NCBI GenBank assembly: GCA_958296225.1
Contig: OY282456.1
Location: 2,852,001-2,916,000 of the forward strand
DNA: 64,000 bases
Source of the DNA: an uncultured Dehalococcoidia bacterium
Lineage (GTDB): Bacteria; Chloroflexota; Dehalococcoidia; Lucifugimonadales; UBA3495
Reading direction: 5' to 3'
In this document: positions 55,702-62,904 of the stretch, in pieces
Layout: each line of letters begins with the position of its first letter
Numbering within the stretch: position 1 is the stretch's first letter
Notes under the pieces: generated by a model
What the model was told of the DNA's origin: nothing
Seen by the model: the letters and a program-made list of their open reading frames with translations, nothing else
The model's database searches: none
Program-made: the position numbers and the translations under genes

Positions 55702-55889
55702 TCGCACTCCCCATCCCGCCAACCGCCTAAACCAGCAAAAGGACGCATTGCCAATGAACCCAGCCCACCACCGCAGAGGAACAACCAAACCACCGGCAAC
55801 GGAACGCTGCCTACCCGTCTCTCCCTCCGGCAGGGGCAGGTTTCAAACTTGCCCCTATATTGCACCATATCCCGCCGGCCCCGGCTGCT

Positions 55890-56372
55890 TTACATTCCCA
55901 AAGCATCCCGTATCGCCTGCAACTGGGCCAGGTGTTCGCCCCAATGCCGGGCGAGGCCGTCGATGATAGATTGGACGGTGCGGGTTTCGTGGATGCCCCG
56001 CGCCGGCAGGTGAGCAAAAGTAGTACGCGCCTCAAAGTCGGCATCCTCGGCGTTGGCGATGGCGTCCGCGGCGGTTTGCAGGATGGCCAGGGGGCCGGCC
56101 TGGGCTTCGGCAAGGTCGGCGGCCAACCGCTCCGGCGTGATGTTGCTGATGTCCGGCAGGATGGTGATTTCGGGCCGGCTGCCGTCCAGCACGCCGGCGA
56201 TGACGCTGCCGATGCCCCCCTCCGGGGTATCCACCAGGTGATACAGCACCTCGCGGGCGCACCAGCCGTCGCCGTCTTTCCAGTCCAGGCAGTAGTCCAT
56301 CCCGTCCAGCAGCGCGGTCAGCTCGGCGCGGACGCGGCGGACGGTAGCCAGGTTTTCCTCACGGGTTGCCAT
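55890..56372 (-). CDS. DinB/maleylpyruvate-isomerase-like four-helix protein
   Basis: 160 residues from ATG 56372 (GGAG nine bases upstream). The DinB-like pattern includes WCAREVLYHLVDTPEGGIGSV and the terminal TVQSIIDGLARHWGEHLAQLQAIRD, with His residues placed for a metal site. Family members are often metal-dependent transferases (mycothiol or bacillithiol) or of unknown role. Confidence 0.75.
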   Translation of the reverse strand: MATREENLATVRRVRAELTALLDGMDYCLDWKDGDGWCAREVLYHLVDTPEGGIGSVIAGVLDGSRPEITILPDISNITPERLAADLAEAQAGPLAILQTAADAIANAEDADFEARTTFAHLPARGIHETRTVQSIIDGLARHWGEHLAQLQAIRDALGM

Positions 56373-56396
56373 AGTGTTGCACTCCATTAGGTACGG

Positions 56397-57089
56397 CTAG
56401 GTACGGCGGTATGCCGGCGATGCCGCTGTCGTTCCCGATGCCGCCGGCGTCCGCAGCCGCCCGGCAACGAGCCACAGGCCGGCGACTATCAGCCAGAGCA
56501 GAAACGCGATGCCGGAAACCCGGTGCATCACGGTGGCGGCGTCAACCCAGATGAACAGCATCGCGACGCCGATTATCGCACCCGCCGCCGCGCCGATTTT
56601 CAGCCGGCCGCCGGTGCGCCACTGCGCCGGCGCCAGGGCAACCAGCCCCAGCCCGGCCAGGGTGAAGCCGGCCTTGCCGGTAATGGAACGGGCCGCGTTC
56701 AGTGGCTCCGCCCAGCCGGGAACCGGGCCGGCGTATGCGGCGGCGGCGGCCGTTTCGGGCAGTCCGGCCGCCAGCGCCAGCATACACGCGCCGGACACCG
56801 CCGTAACTATCCCGGATATTGCCAACAGCGCCGCGGCGACGGCAACGGCAACGCCCGTGGCCGTCGGCATCGCCCGCCGCAACAGGGCCGCCCCCGCCAG
56901 CAGCGCCAGCCCGGAGACCGCCCGCGCCGCGCCGGCAAGGACATAAAGCCCCGTGTCCAGAACGACGGGCAAGTACAGCGGGCTGCCTTCCGGCGGCTCA
57001 GCGCTGCCGGCCAGCCGCGCCGCCACGGCGACCGCCGTAGCCACCGCGGTGAGCAGGAGGAGCAGGCCGGCACCGCGGGCGGCGGCCAT
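56397..57089 (-). CDS. Multi-helix membrane protein, unknown
   Basis: 230 residues from ATG 57089. This start is preferred because it aligns with the chimeric copy at 57834 and does not overlap the upstream gene. About six hydrophobic helices are visible, Ala/Gly-rich. The N-terminal GLLLLLTAVATAVAVAARLA and following AEPPEGSP are repeated in the protein at 57550-57834. No transport or enzyme motif is recognised. Confidence 0.7.
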   Translation of the reverse strand: MAAARGAGLLLLLTAVATAVAVAARLAGSAEPPEGSPLYLPVVLDTGLYVLAGAARAVSGLALLAGAALLRRAMPTATGVAVAVAAALLAISGIVTAVSGACMLALAAGLPETAAAAAYAGPVPGWAEPLNAARSITGKAGFTLAGLGLVALAPAQWRTGGRLKIGAAAGAIIGVAMLFIWVDAATVMHRVSGIAFLLWLIVAGLWLVAGRLRTPAASGTTAASPAYRRT

Positions 57090-57093
57090 TGGG

Positions 57094-57549
57094 TTAGGCA
57101 ACCAGCGACTTGAGACCATCAAACTGCCACACCAGCAAAATCGTTAATATCAACGCTCCATAGAAAGGCCAAATCGCCGTTGACCGCAAGCTTACCCGCA
57201 TCTGCTGTCCGACTGGCCGGCCCGGACGCACCACGTAAAGGTCGGTCAGAGCCACTGCTCCGTTGTGCAGCTTGCGGACAAAATCGTTGTACGAATGACG
57301 AAACGCCTGCTCCAAAGCCAGATAATAAGCGTCCAGAAACAGGAAAAACAGGGTCGGCAGCAGCGCCAGCAAGGCGTAGGCCGGCGTATCCGTCCGGGCG
57401 GTCAGTATCAGCATCGCTGCCGCCAGCAGGACGCACCAGTTCTTGCAAGATGCGCTGTTGCCGGCCATCCGTCGTATGATGTCCTGCAAGATGGACAAGT
57501 GCGCCTTTACTGCCTCATGGCCGGCGCCGAATTCCGTTTGATTGCTCAT
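57094..57549 (-). CDS. Two-helix membrane protein (SLATT/2TM-like)
   Basis: 151 residues: HLSILQDIIRRMAGNSASCKNW, two hydrophobic segments (CVLLAAAMLILTA; AYALLALLPTLFFLFLDAYYLALEQ), then FRHSYNDFVRKLHNG and a third, C-terminal hydrophobic stretch. The plan resembles 2TM proteins known from conflict or nucleotide-signalling systems, but no partner nucleotidyltransferase is nearby. It lies between two related membrane genes. Confidence 0.65.
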   Translation of the reverse strand: MSNQTEFGAGHEAVKAHLSILQDIIRRMAGNSASCKNWCVLLAAAMLILTARTDTPAYALLALLPTLFFLFLDAYYLALEQAFRHSYNDFVRKLHNGAVALTDLYVVRPGRPVGQQMRVSLRSTAIWPFYGALILTILLVWQFDGLKSLVA

Positions 57550-57834
57550 TTATGCCACCGCCTCGGGCGCGCGTGGCTTGCCGGGTATCAGCAGGGAGAC
57601 CAGGAATCCGGCGAAGTAGATGCCGGCGGCGATGACGAAGCCGTACTGCCAGTCGAACCACTCCACCGGCCCGGATATCATAAAGGCCGCCGCCGCATCC
57701 GGAACGACGGGCCAGTACGGCGGGCTGCCTTCCGGCGGCTCAGCGCTGCCGGCCAGCCGCGCCGCCACGGCGACCGCCGTGGCTACAGCGGTGAGCAGGA
57801 GGAGCGGGCCGACGGCGCGGGCGGCGGTCATCAA
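57550..57834 (-). CDS. Chimeric membrane ORF made from two neighbouring genes
   Basis: 94 residues. Residues about 10-37 (LLLLTAVATAVAVAARLAGS, AEPPEGSP) copy the N-terminus of the membrane protein at 56397-57089. Residues about 50-94 (ISGPVEWFDWQYGFVIAAGI, YFAGFLVSLLIPGKPRAPEAVA) copy the C-terminus of the MFS transporter at 58635-59978. It begins by a 4-base overlap with the HEPN-like gene. Probably a recombination product; whether it is expressed is unknown. Confidence 0.75.
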   Translation of the reverse strand: MMTAARAVGPLLLLTAVATAVAVAARLAGSAEPPEGSPPYWPVVPDAAAAFMISGPVEWFDWQYGFVIAAGIYFAGFLVSLLIPGKPRAPEAVA

Positions 57835-58199
57835 GATTGTTCCGCCGGGGGCAGCATGGACAGCAGGCGGTTAGTGAGTTCGCGGGTTGCTTCTGCTGCA
57901 TCCGCCAGGCGCTGCGGGGTCATATTCCTGTGATAAAAATAGACATGGAGCCGATTTGCCTCGCTGAAATCACGCCTTATGGTGTGGTCGTTGAGTTCTG
58001 CTACCAGCTGGCGTATGACGTGCCGGCGGTGCTGGTGGTCCTGGAAAGGCTCGCCCCGGACCATAGCGAGGGCGATAATAACCTGGGTTAAGGCGCCGTA
58101 CAACATTTCGGCGCCGGCCATCGCATTGCCGGCTGCGAAAAGTTGTCCAGCCAATGCCGAAAAATCCCCGGATGCTCGGATGCGTTCCTCCGCAATCAT
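57831..58199 (-). CDS. Small helical protein, HEPN-like (downstream partner)
   Basis: 122 residues, all helical: FAAGNAMAGAEMLYGALTQVIIALAMVRGE, then HRRHVIRQLVAELND and DFSEANRLHVYFYHRNM. It resembles small HEPN/PaREP1-type proteins. Its start overlaps the previous gene by four bases (ATGA), so they form a coupled pair. Confidence 0.6.
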   Translation of the reverse strand: MIAEERIRASGDFSALAGQLFAAGNAMAGAEMLYGALTQVIIALAMVRGEPFQDHQHRRHVIRQLVAELNDHTIRRDFSEANRLHVYFYHRNMTPQRLADAAEATRELTNRLLSMLPPAEQS

Positions 58200-58564
58200 C
58201 TGAGTTCCCGCGCCGGATGACCCAATATCCGTTCTATGAAGTGCGGCGCCAAGTCCCAGTCCTCGACAAGTTCATAGTCCGCGAACACTTGCTGCTGCCC
58301 GTGTGCATAGTGCGACTCTGCAAAGTTAAGCTCGGACAGCGCCTTGCGACCGTCGCTGCATTCTTGGGAGATTTTCCGTCCGGCGTCATAAATTTCCGCA
58401 TAGGTTTCGTGAGGCCATCCGCGTTCCCGGGCAACGCACTTGATAGCCTCGGCGGTAGCATCCCAGATTTTGACGGCGGCCAGCCGGTAGTCCTGCCGTC
58501 CCAGCGCCAAGTCGGCCTCCCAAACTATGCTTTGAACTTCACGTGTTTGCTCCGGCGACAGCAT
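58196..58564 (-). CDS. Small helical protein, HEPN/PaREP1-like (upstream partner)
   Basis: 122 residues: DLALGRQDYRLAAVKIWDATAEAIKCVARERGW is the PaREP1/HEPN-like pattern, followed by EIYDAGRKISQECSDGRKAL and FAESHYAHGQQQVF. HEPN proteins often act as RNases or nucleotide-binding partners; an Rx4-6H-type site is not evident, so activity is uncertain. Confidence 0.65.
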   Translation of the reverse strand: MLSPEQTREVQSIVWEADLALGRQDYRLAAVKIWDATAEAIKCVARERGWPHETYAEIYDAGRKISQECSDGRKALSELNFAESHYAHGQQQVFADYELVEDWDLAPHFIERILGHPARELR

Positions 58565-58634
58565 TGCCCGCCTCCTTTGTTTGATAGACGCCGATGTTTG
58601 ATAATTGCCGACTCCGGTATAGCAACGCCCCAGG

Positions 58635-59978
58635 CTAGGCCGGCACGGCCACCGCTTCGGGGGCGCGTGGTTTGCCGGGTATCAGCAGGGAGACCAGGAA
58701 CCCGGCGAAGTAGATGCCGGCGGCGATGAAGAAGCCGTATTGCCAGTCGAACCACTCCACCGGCCCGAATATCATAAAGGCCGCCACCGCGCCGAACAGC
58801 GTGTTGTTGCCCCACATCAGGCCCAGGAAGCTCGACTCCAGGCGGCGACCGGCGGCGATGTCCGCGGCGGCGGCTTGCGTCAGGTTATTCACCGAGAAGT
58901 TCAGCATCCCGTAAATCGCCACGAAAACGGTAATCCACGGCGTGTAGCCGTCCCCGCTTACCATGATGACGGCCAGTGTCAGCATGGTGGTGACGCCCAT
59001 GATGAAGACAATCAGCGGGCGGCGGCCTACCCGGTCCGACATCCAGCCGATGATGGGGCCGAACAGGATGCCGGGCAGCACCATCAGCATAACGTGTACG
59101 GCGGCCTGGAATTCGCTCACTCCCAGGTGAATCAGGTACAGGGGCACCAGGAACACCAGGGAACGGTCGGCCATGCCCCGCACCGCCGAAACGGTGAAGA
59201 TGGCCCACATTCCGGTTCCCCGGAACGCCTCTTTCATCCCGTGCCAGTTGGTGCGAATCCGGGCGCTGACATCAACGTTGATGGGGCGCTCGCTGCCGGC
59301 GTTGCGCAGCAGGAAGAAGATGGCGACGGTGGCAATGAACATCACCGGCGTGCTGAATCCCAGGATATAGCGCCAGTCGATGGTGCCCCACGGCAGCGCC
59401 CAGGACACTTCCACCCGCCCCTCGGCGGCGCCGCCGCTCCAGGTCAGCGCGCCGGCGATGAGCGCGCCGGCGGCCAGCGGGCCAATCACGTCGCCGATGC
59501 TGCCCGTGGAGCGGTGCATGGAGATGAACAGCCCGCGCCGTTCGGGAAAGCGTCGCGCCAGCAATCCCAGCGCCGGCGGGTGCCACAACGCGCTGCCCAT
59601 GGAACCCAGGGCCAGGGCGCACAGAATCAGCGCGTAGGACGGAGCGATGGACATAAGCAGGTAGCCCAGGCCAATCATAAAGGTGCTGATGGACAGCACC
59701 CAGGCTACCCGGTGGTGGAACAGGTCAACCAGAAAGCCGCCGGCAGTGCTGGTAACGCCCCCGAAGATGGAGCGGATGGCGACCACTGCGCCCACACTCA
59801 ACGCCCCCAGCTCGAACTCCGTGATAATCGCCAGGATGATTATGGGGATGCTGTGCGCGTACAGGTGCTCAAAAGCGTGCGCGCCCACCAGCGTGGTCGC
59901 CATCACCGACCCTTTGGTGCGCGGGACGCCCTGCGCGCCGGATGTGGGGGAACTACCTGCCGCTGCTGCTTGCGCCAT
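58635..59978 (-). CDS. MFS transporter
   Basis: 447 residues with about 12 hydrophobic segments and the inter-domain loop GWMSDRVGRRPLIVFIMG, a major facilitator signature (DxxGRR). The N-terminal half contains LGSMGSALWHPPALGLLARRFPERRG, reminiscent of fosmidomycin-resistance-like or oxalate/formate-type exporters. Substrate unknown. The last 50 codons are duplicated in the chimera at 57550-57834. Confidence 0.88.
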   Translation of the reverse strand: MAQAAAAGSSPTSGAQGVPRTKGSVMATTLVGAHAFEHLYAHSIPIIILAIITEFELGALSVGAVVAIRSIFGGVTSTAGGFLVDLFHHRVAWVLSISTFMIGLGYLLMSIAPSYALILCALALGSMGSALWHPPALGLLARRFPERRGLFISMHRSTGSIGDVIGPLAAGALIAGALTWSGGAAEGRVEVSWALPWGTIDWRYILGFSTPVMFIATVAIFFLLRNAGSERPINVDVSARIRTNWHGMKEAFRGTGMWAIFTVSAVRGMADRSLVFLVPLYLIHLGVSEFQAAVHVMLMVLPGILFGPIIGWMSDRVGRRPLIVFIMGVTTMLTLAVIMVSGDGYTPWITVFVAIYGMLNFSVNNLTQAAAADIAAGRRLESSFLGLMWGNNTLFGAVAAFMIFGPVEWFDWQYGFFIAAGIYFAGFLVSLLIPGKPRAPEAVAVPA

Positions 59979-60134
59979 GGTGCCTGCTCCTCTGCTAACG
60001 GACGGCCAGGCGGCCGACGATAGGGCGCATTATACACGATGGCGGGGGCAGCGTAGCGGCGCGTTTGGCATTCGTAAAAGGCCGGCACCTACACCCCAAT
60101 TTGCGCCGGTTTCGCAAGCAACGCGCAAGCAAAA

Positions 60135-60575
60135 TCAGACGGCCCAAAATGGCATATAGGTACGGCTTCGCGTTCCGACGTTGGAATCCCTTACCTTAAT
60201 TAGCTCTCTGTCTATTGTTTCTTTGAGCAACCGGGATGCCGTAACGTTGTCGCCGGAAATGCCAAAGCGTTCCCGAATTGAAGCGTTGTTCACCGGCCGG
60301 TTGGTAACATAGCATAAACAGGCGTGCAAGTAACAAGCCCATATCCGTTCCGATTTGTCCATTTCAGACAGGGGCTTGTGGGCAAACAGAGAGATGCGAG
60401 TAGAACCAGGCGGAGCTTCAATAAGAGGAGCCGGGAGCTGAAAAACCTCGACCTGCTGGATTACTTTGTCAATGCCGCTGCCACGCTCCTCGCAGATATT
60501 GAATCGGCGCATCAAACGCGCCAGCCTTTCATTGCGTGACTTGGGCTCCGCATCAATGCTCCGGGCGTACCATCA
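60135..60575 (-). pseudogene. RecG-like ATP-binding regulator, C-terminal fragment
   Basis: The frame contains NERLARLMRRFNICEERGSG, then IDKVIQQVEVFQLPAP...MDKSERIWACYLHACL and IRERFGI...SRTYMPFWA. This is the C-terminal third of AAA_4-domain 'RecG-like' transcriptional regulators. No start codon suits the upstream codons and the N-terminal ATP-binding part is missing, so the gene is truncated; ATG 60515 is internal. Confidence 0.8.
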
Positions 60576-60587
60576 TACGCCCTCCGT

Positions 60588-61595
60588 TCAGTATTCGTAA
60601 AACATCTCCTGCAACGCATCCCTGTCGTCCGTTACCGTCAGCCCCAGCATCAGCAGGATGCGCGCCTTCTGCGGCATCAGGTTATCGGAAACGATAAAGC
60701 CCTGCTCGGCTTTCCGTGGCGTCATCACCACCCGCCCGGCGCTGGAGCGGCTGGCCAGCACGATGGGCATACCCTCCGCTACGGCACGCTCGGCGGCCGT
60801 AATGACCGCCGGGGGAAAGGTGCCAGCGCCAAAACCGGCCAGCGCCAGGCCGGCGGAACCGTGGGCGCGCACGGCGTCAATGAGCATCCCGTCGGCGCCG
60901 GCGTAGGAATGTACGATGTCCACACGGGGCAAGTCGGTTCGCCCGTCCACGGTGAAGGGCGTTGCCGTGGTGTGCTTGCGGACGGGGCGGCGGTAGAATA
61001 TCACCCGGTGGTCGGAGTCGGCGTAGCCCAGAAAGCCCAGCTCGCCGGGCTGGAAAGTCTCCACGCGCAGGGTGTTGGCCTTATAGACCTCGCGGGCGCA
61101 GTGGATTTCGTTGTTGAGCGCCGTAAGCACGCCCATGCCGGCGGATTCGGGCGTGGCGGCGATGCGCACGGCGTCCAGCAGATTCAAGTCGGCGTCGGCG
61201 CTGATGGACGTAGGCGGCCGCATCGCCCCGGTAATAACTACCGGCCGGTCGGTCTTGACGGTCAGGTGCAGGAAGTAGGCGGTCTCCTCCAGCGTGGCCG
61301 TGCCGTGGGTAATGACGATGCCGGCGGTGTCCGGTTCGTCGCGCACGATGGCGTGAATCCGCTCGGCCAGCGCAATCCAGTTGGCCGGGCCGATGGCCGT
61401 GCTGCCCACGCTGACCAGATCCTCGGCAATAACATTGAAGTTAGCGCCGATTTCCGGCACCCGCGCCAGGTTCTGGTCAATAGTCAAGTGGTCGCCAATT
61501 TCGGGATAACGGATGTAATCCATCCGGTCCGGGCCAACGCCGGCAATGCTGCCGCCGGTGGCGATGATGTGGACGGTGGGGGTACTCGCGGACAT
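60588..61595 (-). CDS. L-asparaginase
   Basis: 335 residues, type I/II bacterial asparaginase. The first catalytic Thr is in VHIIATGGSIAG and the second in IVITHGTATLEETAYFL; RPVVITGAMRPPTSISADADLNL follows, and Lys in MTPRKAEQGF is more distal. It hydrolyses asparagine to aspartate and ammonia. No signal peptide is evident, so it is probably cytoplasmic. Confidence 0.93.
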   Translation of the reverse strand: MSASTPTVHIIATGGSIAGVGPDRMDYIRYPEIGDHLTIDQNLARVPEIGANFNVIAEDLVSVGSTAIGPANWIALAERIHAIVRDEPDTAGIVITHGTATLEETAYFLHLTVKTDRPVVITGAMRPPTSISADADLNLLDAVRIAATPESAGMGVLTALNNEIHCAREVYKANTLRVETFQPGELGFLGYADSDHRVIFYRRPVRKHTTATPFTVDGRTDLPRVDIVHSYAGADGMLIDAVRAHGSAGLALAGFGAGTFPPAVITAAERAVAEGMPIVLASRSSAGRVVMTPRKAEQGFIVSDNLMPQKARILLMLGLTVTDDRDALQEMFYEY

Positions 61596-61616
61596 AAAAT
61601 AGCCTCCCTGCCGGGT

Positions 61617-61799
61617 CTATTCACACGTCTTGACCAATGGCTTGATGGCGCCGGTGTCGGTGGTGGCGCGGGCGATGTCCAGGTCATACATTCGCTGGAG
61701 GTTGAGCCAGAATTCGGGAGTTATGCCCAAGGCGCGGCCTATCCGCAGCGCCGTAGCCGCTAGATGCTCTCCCGGGTGGACGGGAGCAATCGTGGTCAT
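61617..61799 (-). pseudogene. HigA-type antitoxin with deleted HTH
   Basis: 60 codons from ATG 61799: TTIAPVHPGEHL is joined directly to ALRIGRALGITPEFWLNLQRMYDLDIA. Normal HigA has a helix-turn-helix of about 35 residues between these parts, so an internal deletion removed the DNA-binding core. It may retain no activity. Confidence 0.75.
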
Positions 61800-61809
61800 T
61801 GCTTGCTCC

Positions 61810-61960
61810 TCAGTGATAATCGGTAACTTCAATTCCCATCGCACCCTGGTCGGTCCAGCGAAAACAAACTCGCCATTGGTCGTTGATGCGGATGCTGTGT
61901 TGTCCCGCACGGTCGCCACGGAGCGATTCCAGCCGATAAGACGGCGGCGGGCGCAAGGTC
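61810..61960 (-). pseudogene. HigB-type toxin, C-terminal fragment
   Basis: The minus-strand frame reads PPSYRLESLRGDRAGQHSI, RINDQWRVCFRW and GIEVTDYH, the hallmark C-terminal half of HigB/RelE-like mRNA interferases. The N-terminal half is missing (a TGA lies upstream). It precedes the damaged HigA. Confidence 0.75.
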
Positions 61961-62083
61961 AGGCGGTACCGTCGCGGCGCCTGAATCGTCTCAATGCCGC
62001 CCTATACTAACGCTTAACGCGCGGCGTTAGCAATCACAGCGCTGCGAACCGGGGTTTGGTATCTTGTGTTACGATGGTTGCGT

Positions 62084-62830
62084 ATGCGCGCCCTGATTCT
62101 TTCCGACATTCATTCCAACCTGGAAGCATTCGACGCCGTTCTGGACGACGCGGACGCCCTGGGCGGCTATGACGTCATCTGGTTTCTGGGCGATTTGGTG
62201 GGCTATGGCGCCGACCCCGGAGCCTGCATCGCCCGGCTGCGCCGGCTGCCCCACGTCGCCATCGCCGGCAATCACGACCACGCCGTCACCGGCAAACTGA
62301 ACCCCGACCTTTTCAACGGCGCCGCCCGCGCCGCCGCCCTCTGGACGTCCGCGCAGCTCACCGGCGACGAGCGCAAATATCTGGCCGGCTTGCCCGAAGT
62401 GCGGCAGGCAGGCCCCTTTACCCATGTCCACGGCAGCCTGCGCGACCCGGCGCTGGAATATCTCATCAGCGAGCCGGCCGCGCTGGCGACCTTTGCCCTG
62501 CTGGAAACGCCTTTCTGTCTGGTGGGCCACTCCCATTACCCGCTGGTCTGGACGGAAAACAACGGCCGGGCCGGCGTTGAGCTGCTGGCCCCGTCCCGCC
62601 CGCTGCAACTGGACGACCAACGGCGCGTCATCGTGAACCCGGGCAGCGTGGGCCAGCCCCGCGACGGCGACCGGCGGGCATCATACCTGCTCTACGACCG
62701 CGCGGAGGGCGCCGGCGCCGGCACATTGCATCACCGCCGCGTCGAGTACGACATCGCCGCCGCCCAATCCAGGATACTGACGGCGGGACTGCCGGGGTCG
62801 TTGGCCCGGCGTTTGTCCGAGGGACTGTAG
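62084..62830 (+). CDS. Calcineurin-like metallophosphoesterase
   Basis: 248 residues from ATG 62084. Metal-binding motifs are LILSDIHSNLEAF, FLGDLVGYGADP, AIAGNHDHAV, FTHVHGSLRDP and CLVGHSHYP. It is of the YfcE/phosphodiesterase type and acts on phosphoesters; the substrate is unknown. Confidence 0.92.
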   Translation: MRALILSDIHSNLEAFDAVLDDADALGGYDVIWFLGDLVGYGADPGACIARLRRLPHVAIAGNHDHAVTGKLNPDLFNGAARAAALWTSAQLTGDERKYLAGLPEVRQAGPFTHVHGSLRDPALEYLISEPAALATFALLETPFCLVGHSHYPLVWTENNGRAGVELLAPSRPLQLDDQRRVIVNPGSVGQPRDGDRRASYLLYDRAEGAGAGTLHHRRVEYDIAAAQSRILTAGLPGSLARRLSEGL

Positions 62831-62835
62831 CAAAC

Positions 62836-62865
62836 TTGACGCCTGTTAGCAGACACGATTAAACT
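62836..62865 (+). promoter_or_regulatory. Promoter of the NYN-domain gene
   Basis: TTGACG (62836-62841), 18-base spacer, TAAACT (62860-62865), followed by an AGGTGAGG ribosome-binding-like site at 62896-62903. Confidence 0.45.
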
Positions 62866-62904
62866 TTGTATGACACACGCTCACGTTGCTGAGCCAGGTG
62901 AGGT

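Larger units (their letters stand above)
55244..55811. mobile_element. Element B: MITE carrying a structured RNA
   Basis: 568 bp. The left end is GGCAGCGTTCCGTTGCCGGC and the right end CCGGCAACGGAACGCTGCC, matching IS ends. It is flanked by TACCCGTC at 55236-55243 and 55812-55819, an 8-bp target duplication. Inside are palindromic CCCTCTCCC...GGGAGAGGG repeats, the promoter, RNA copy B and the first codons of the truncated ORF (ATG 55754). It encodes no transposase and would be moved in trans. Confidence 0.85.
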
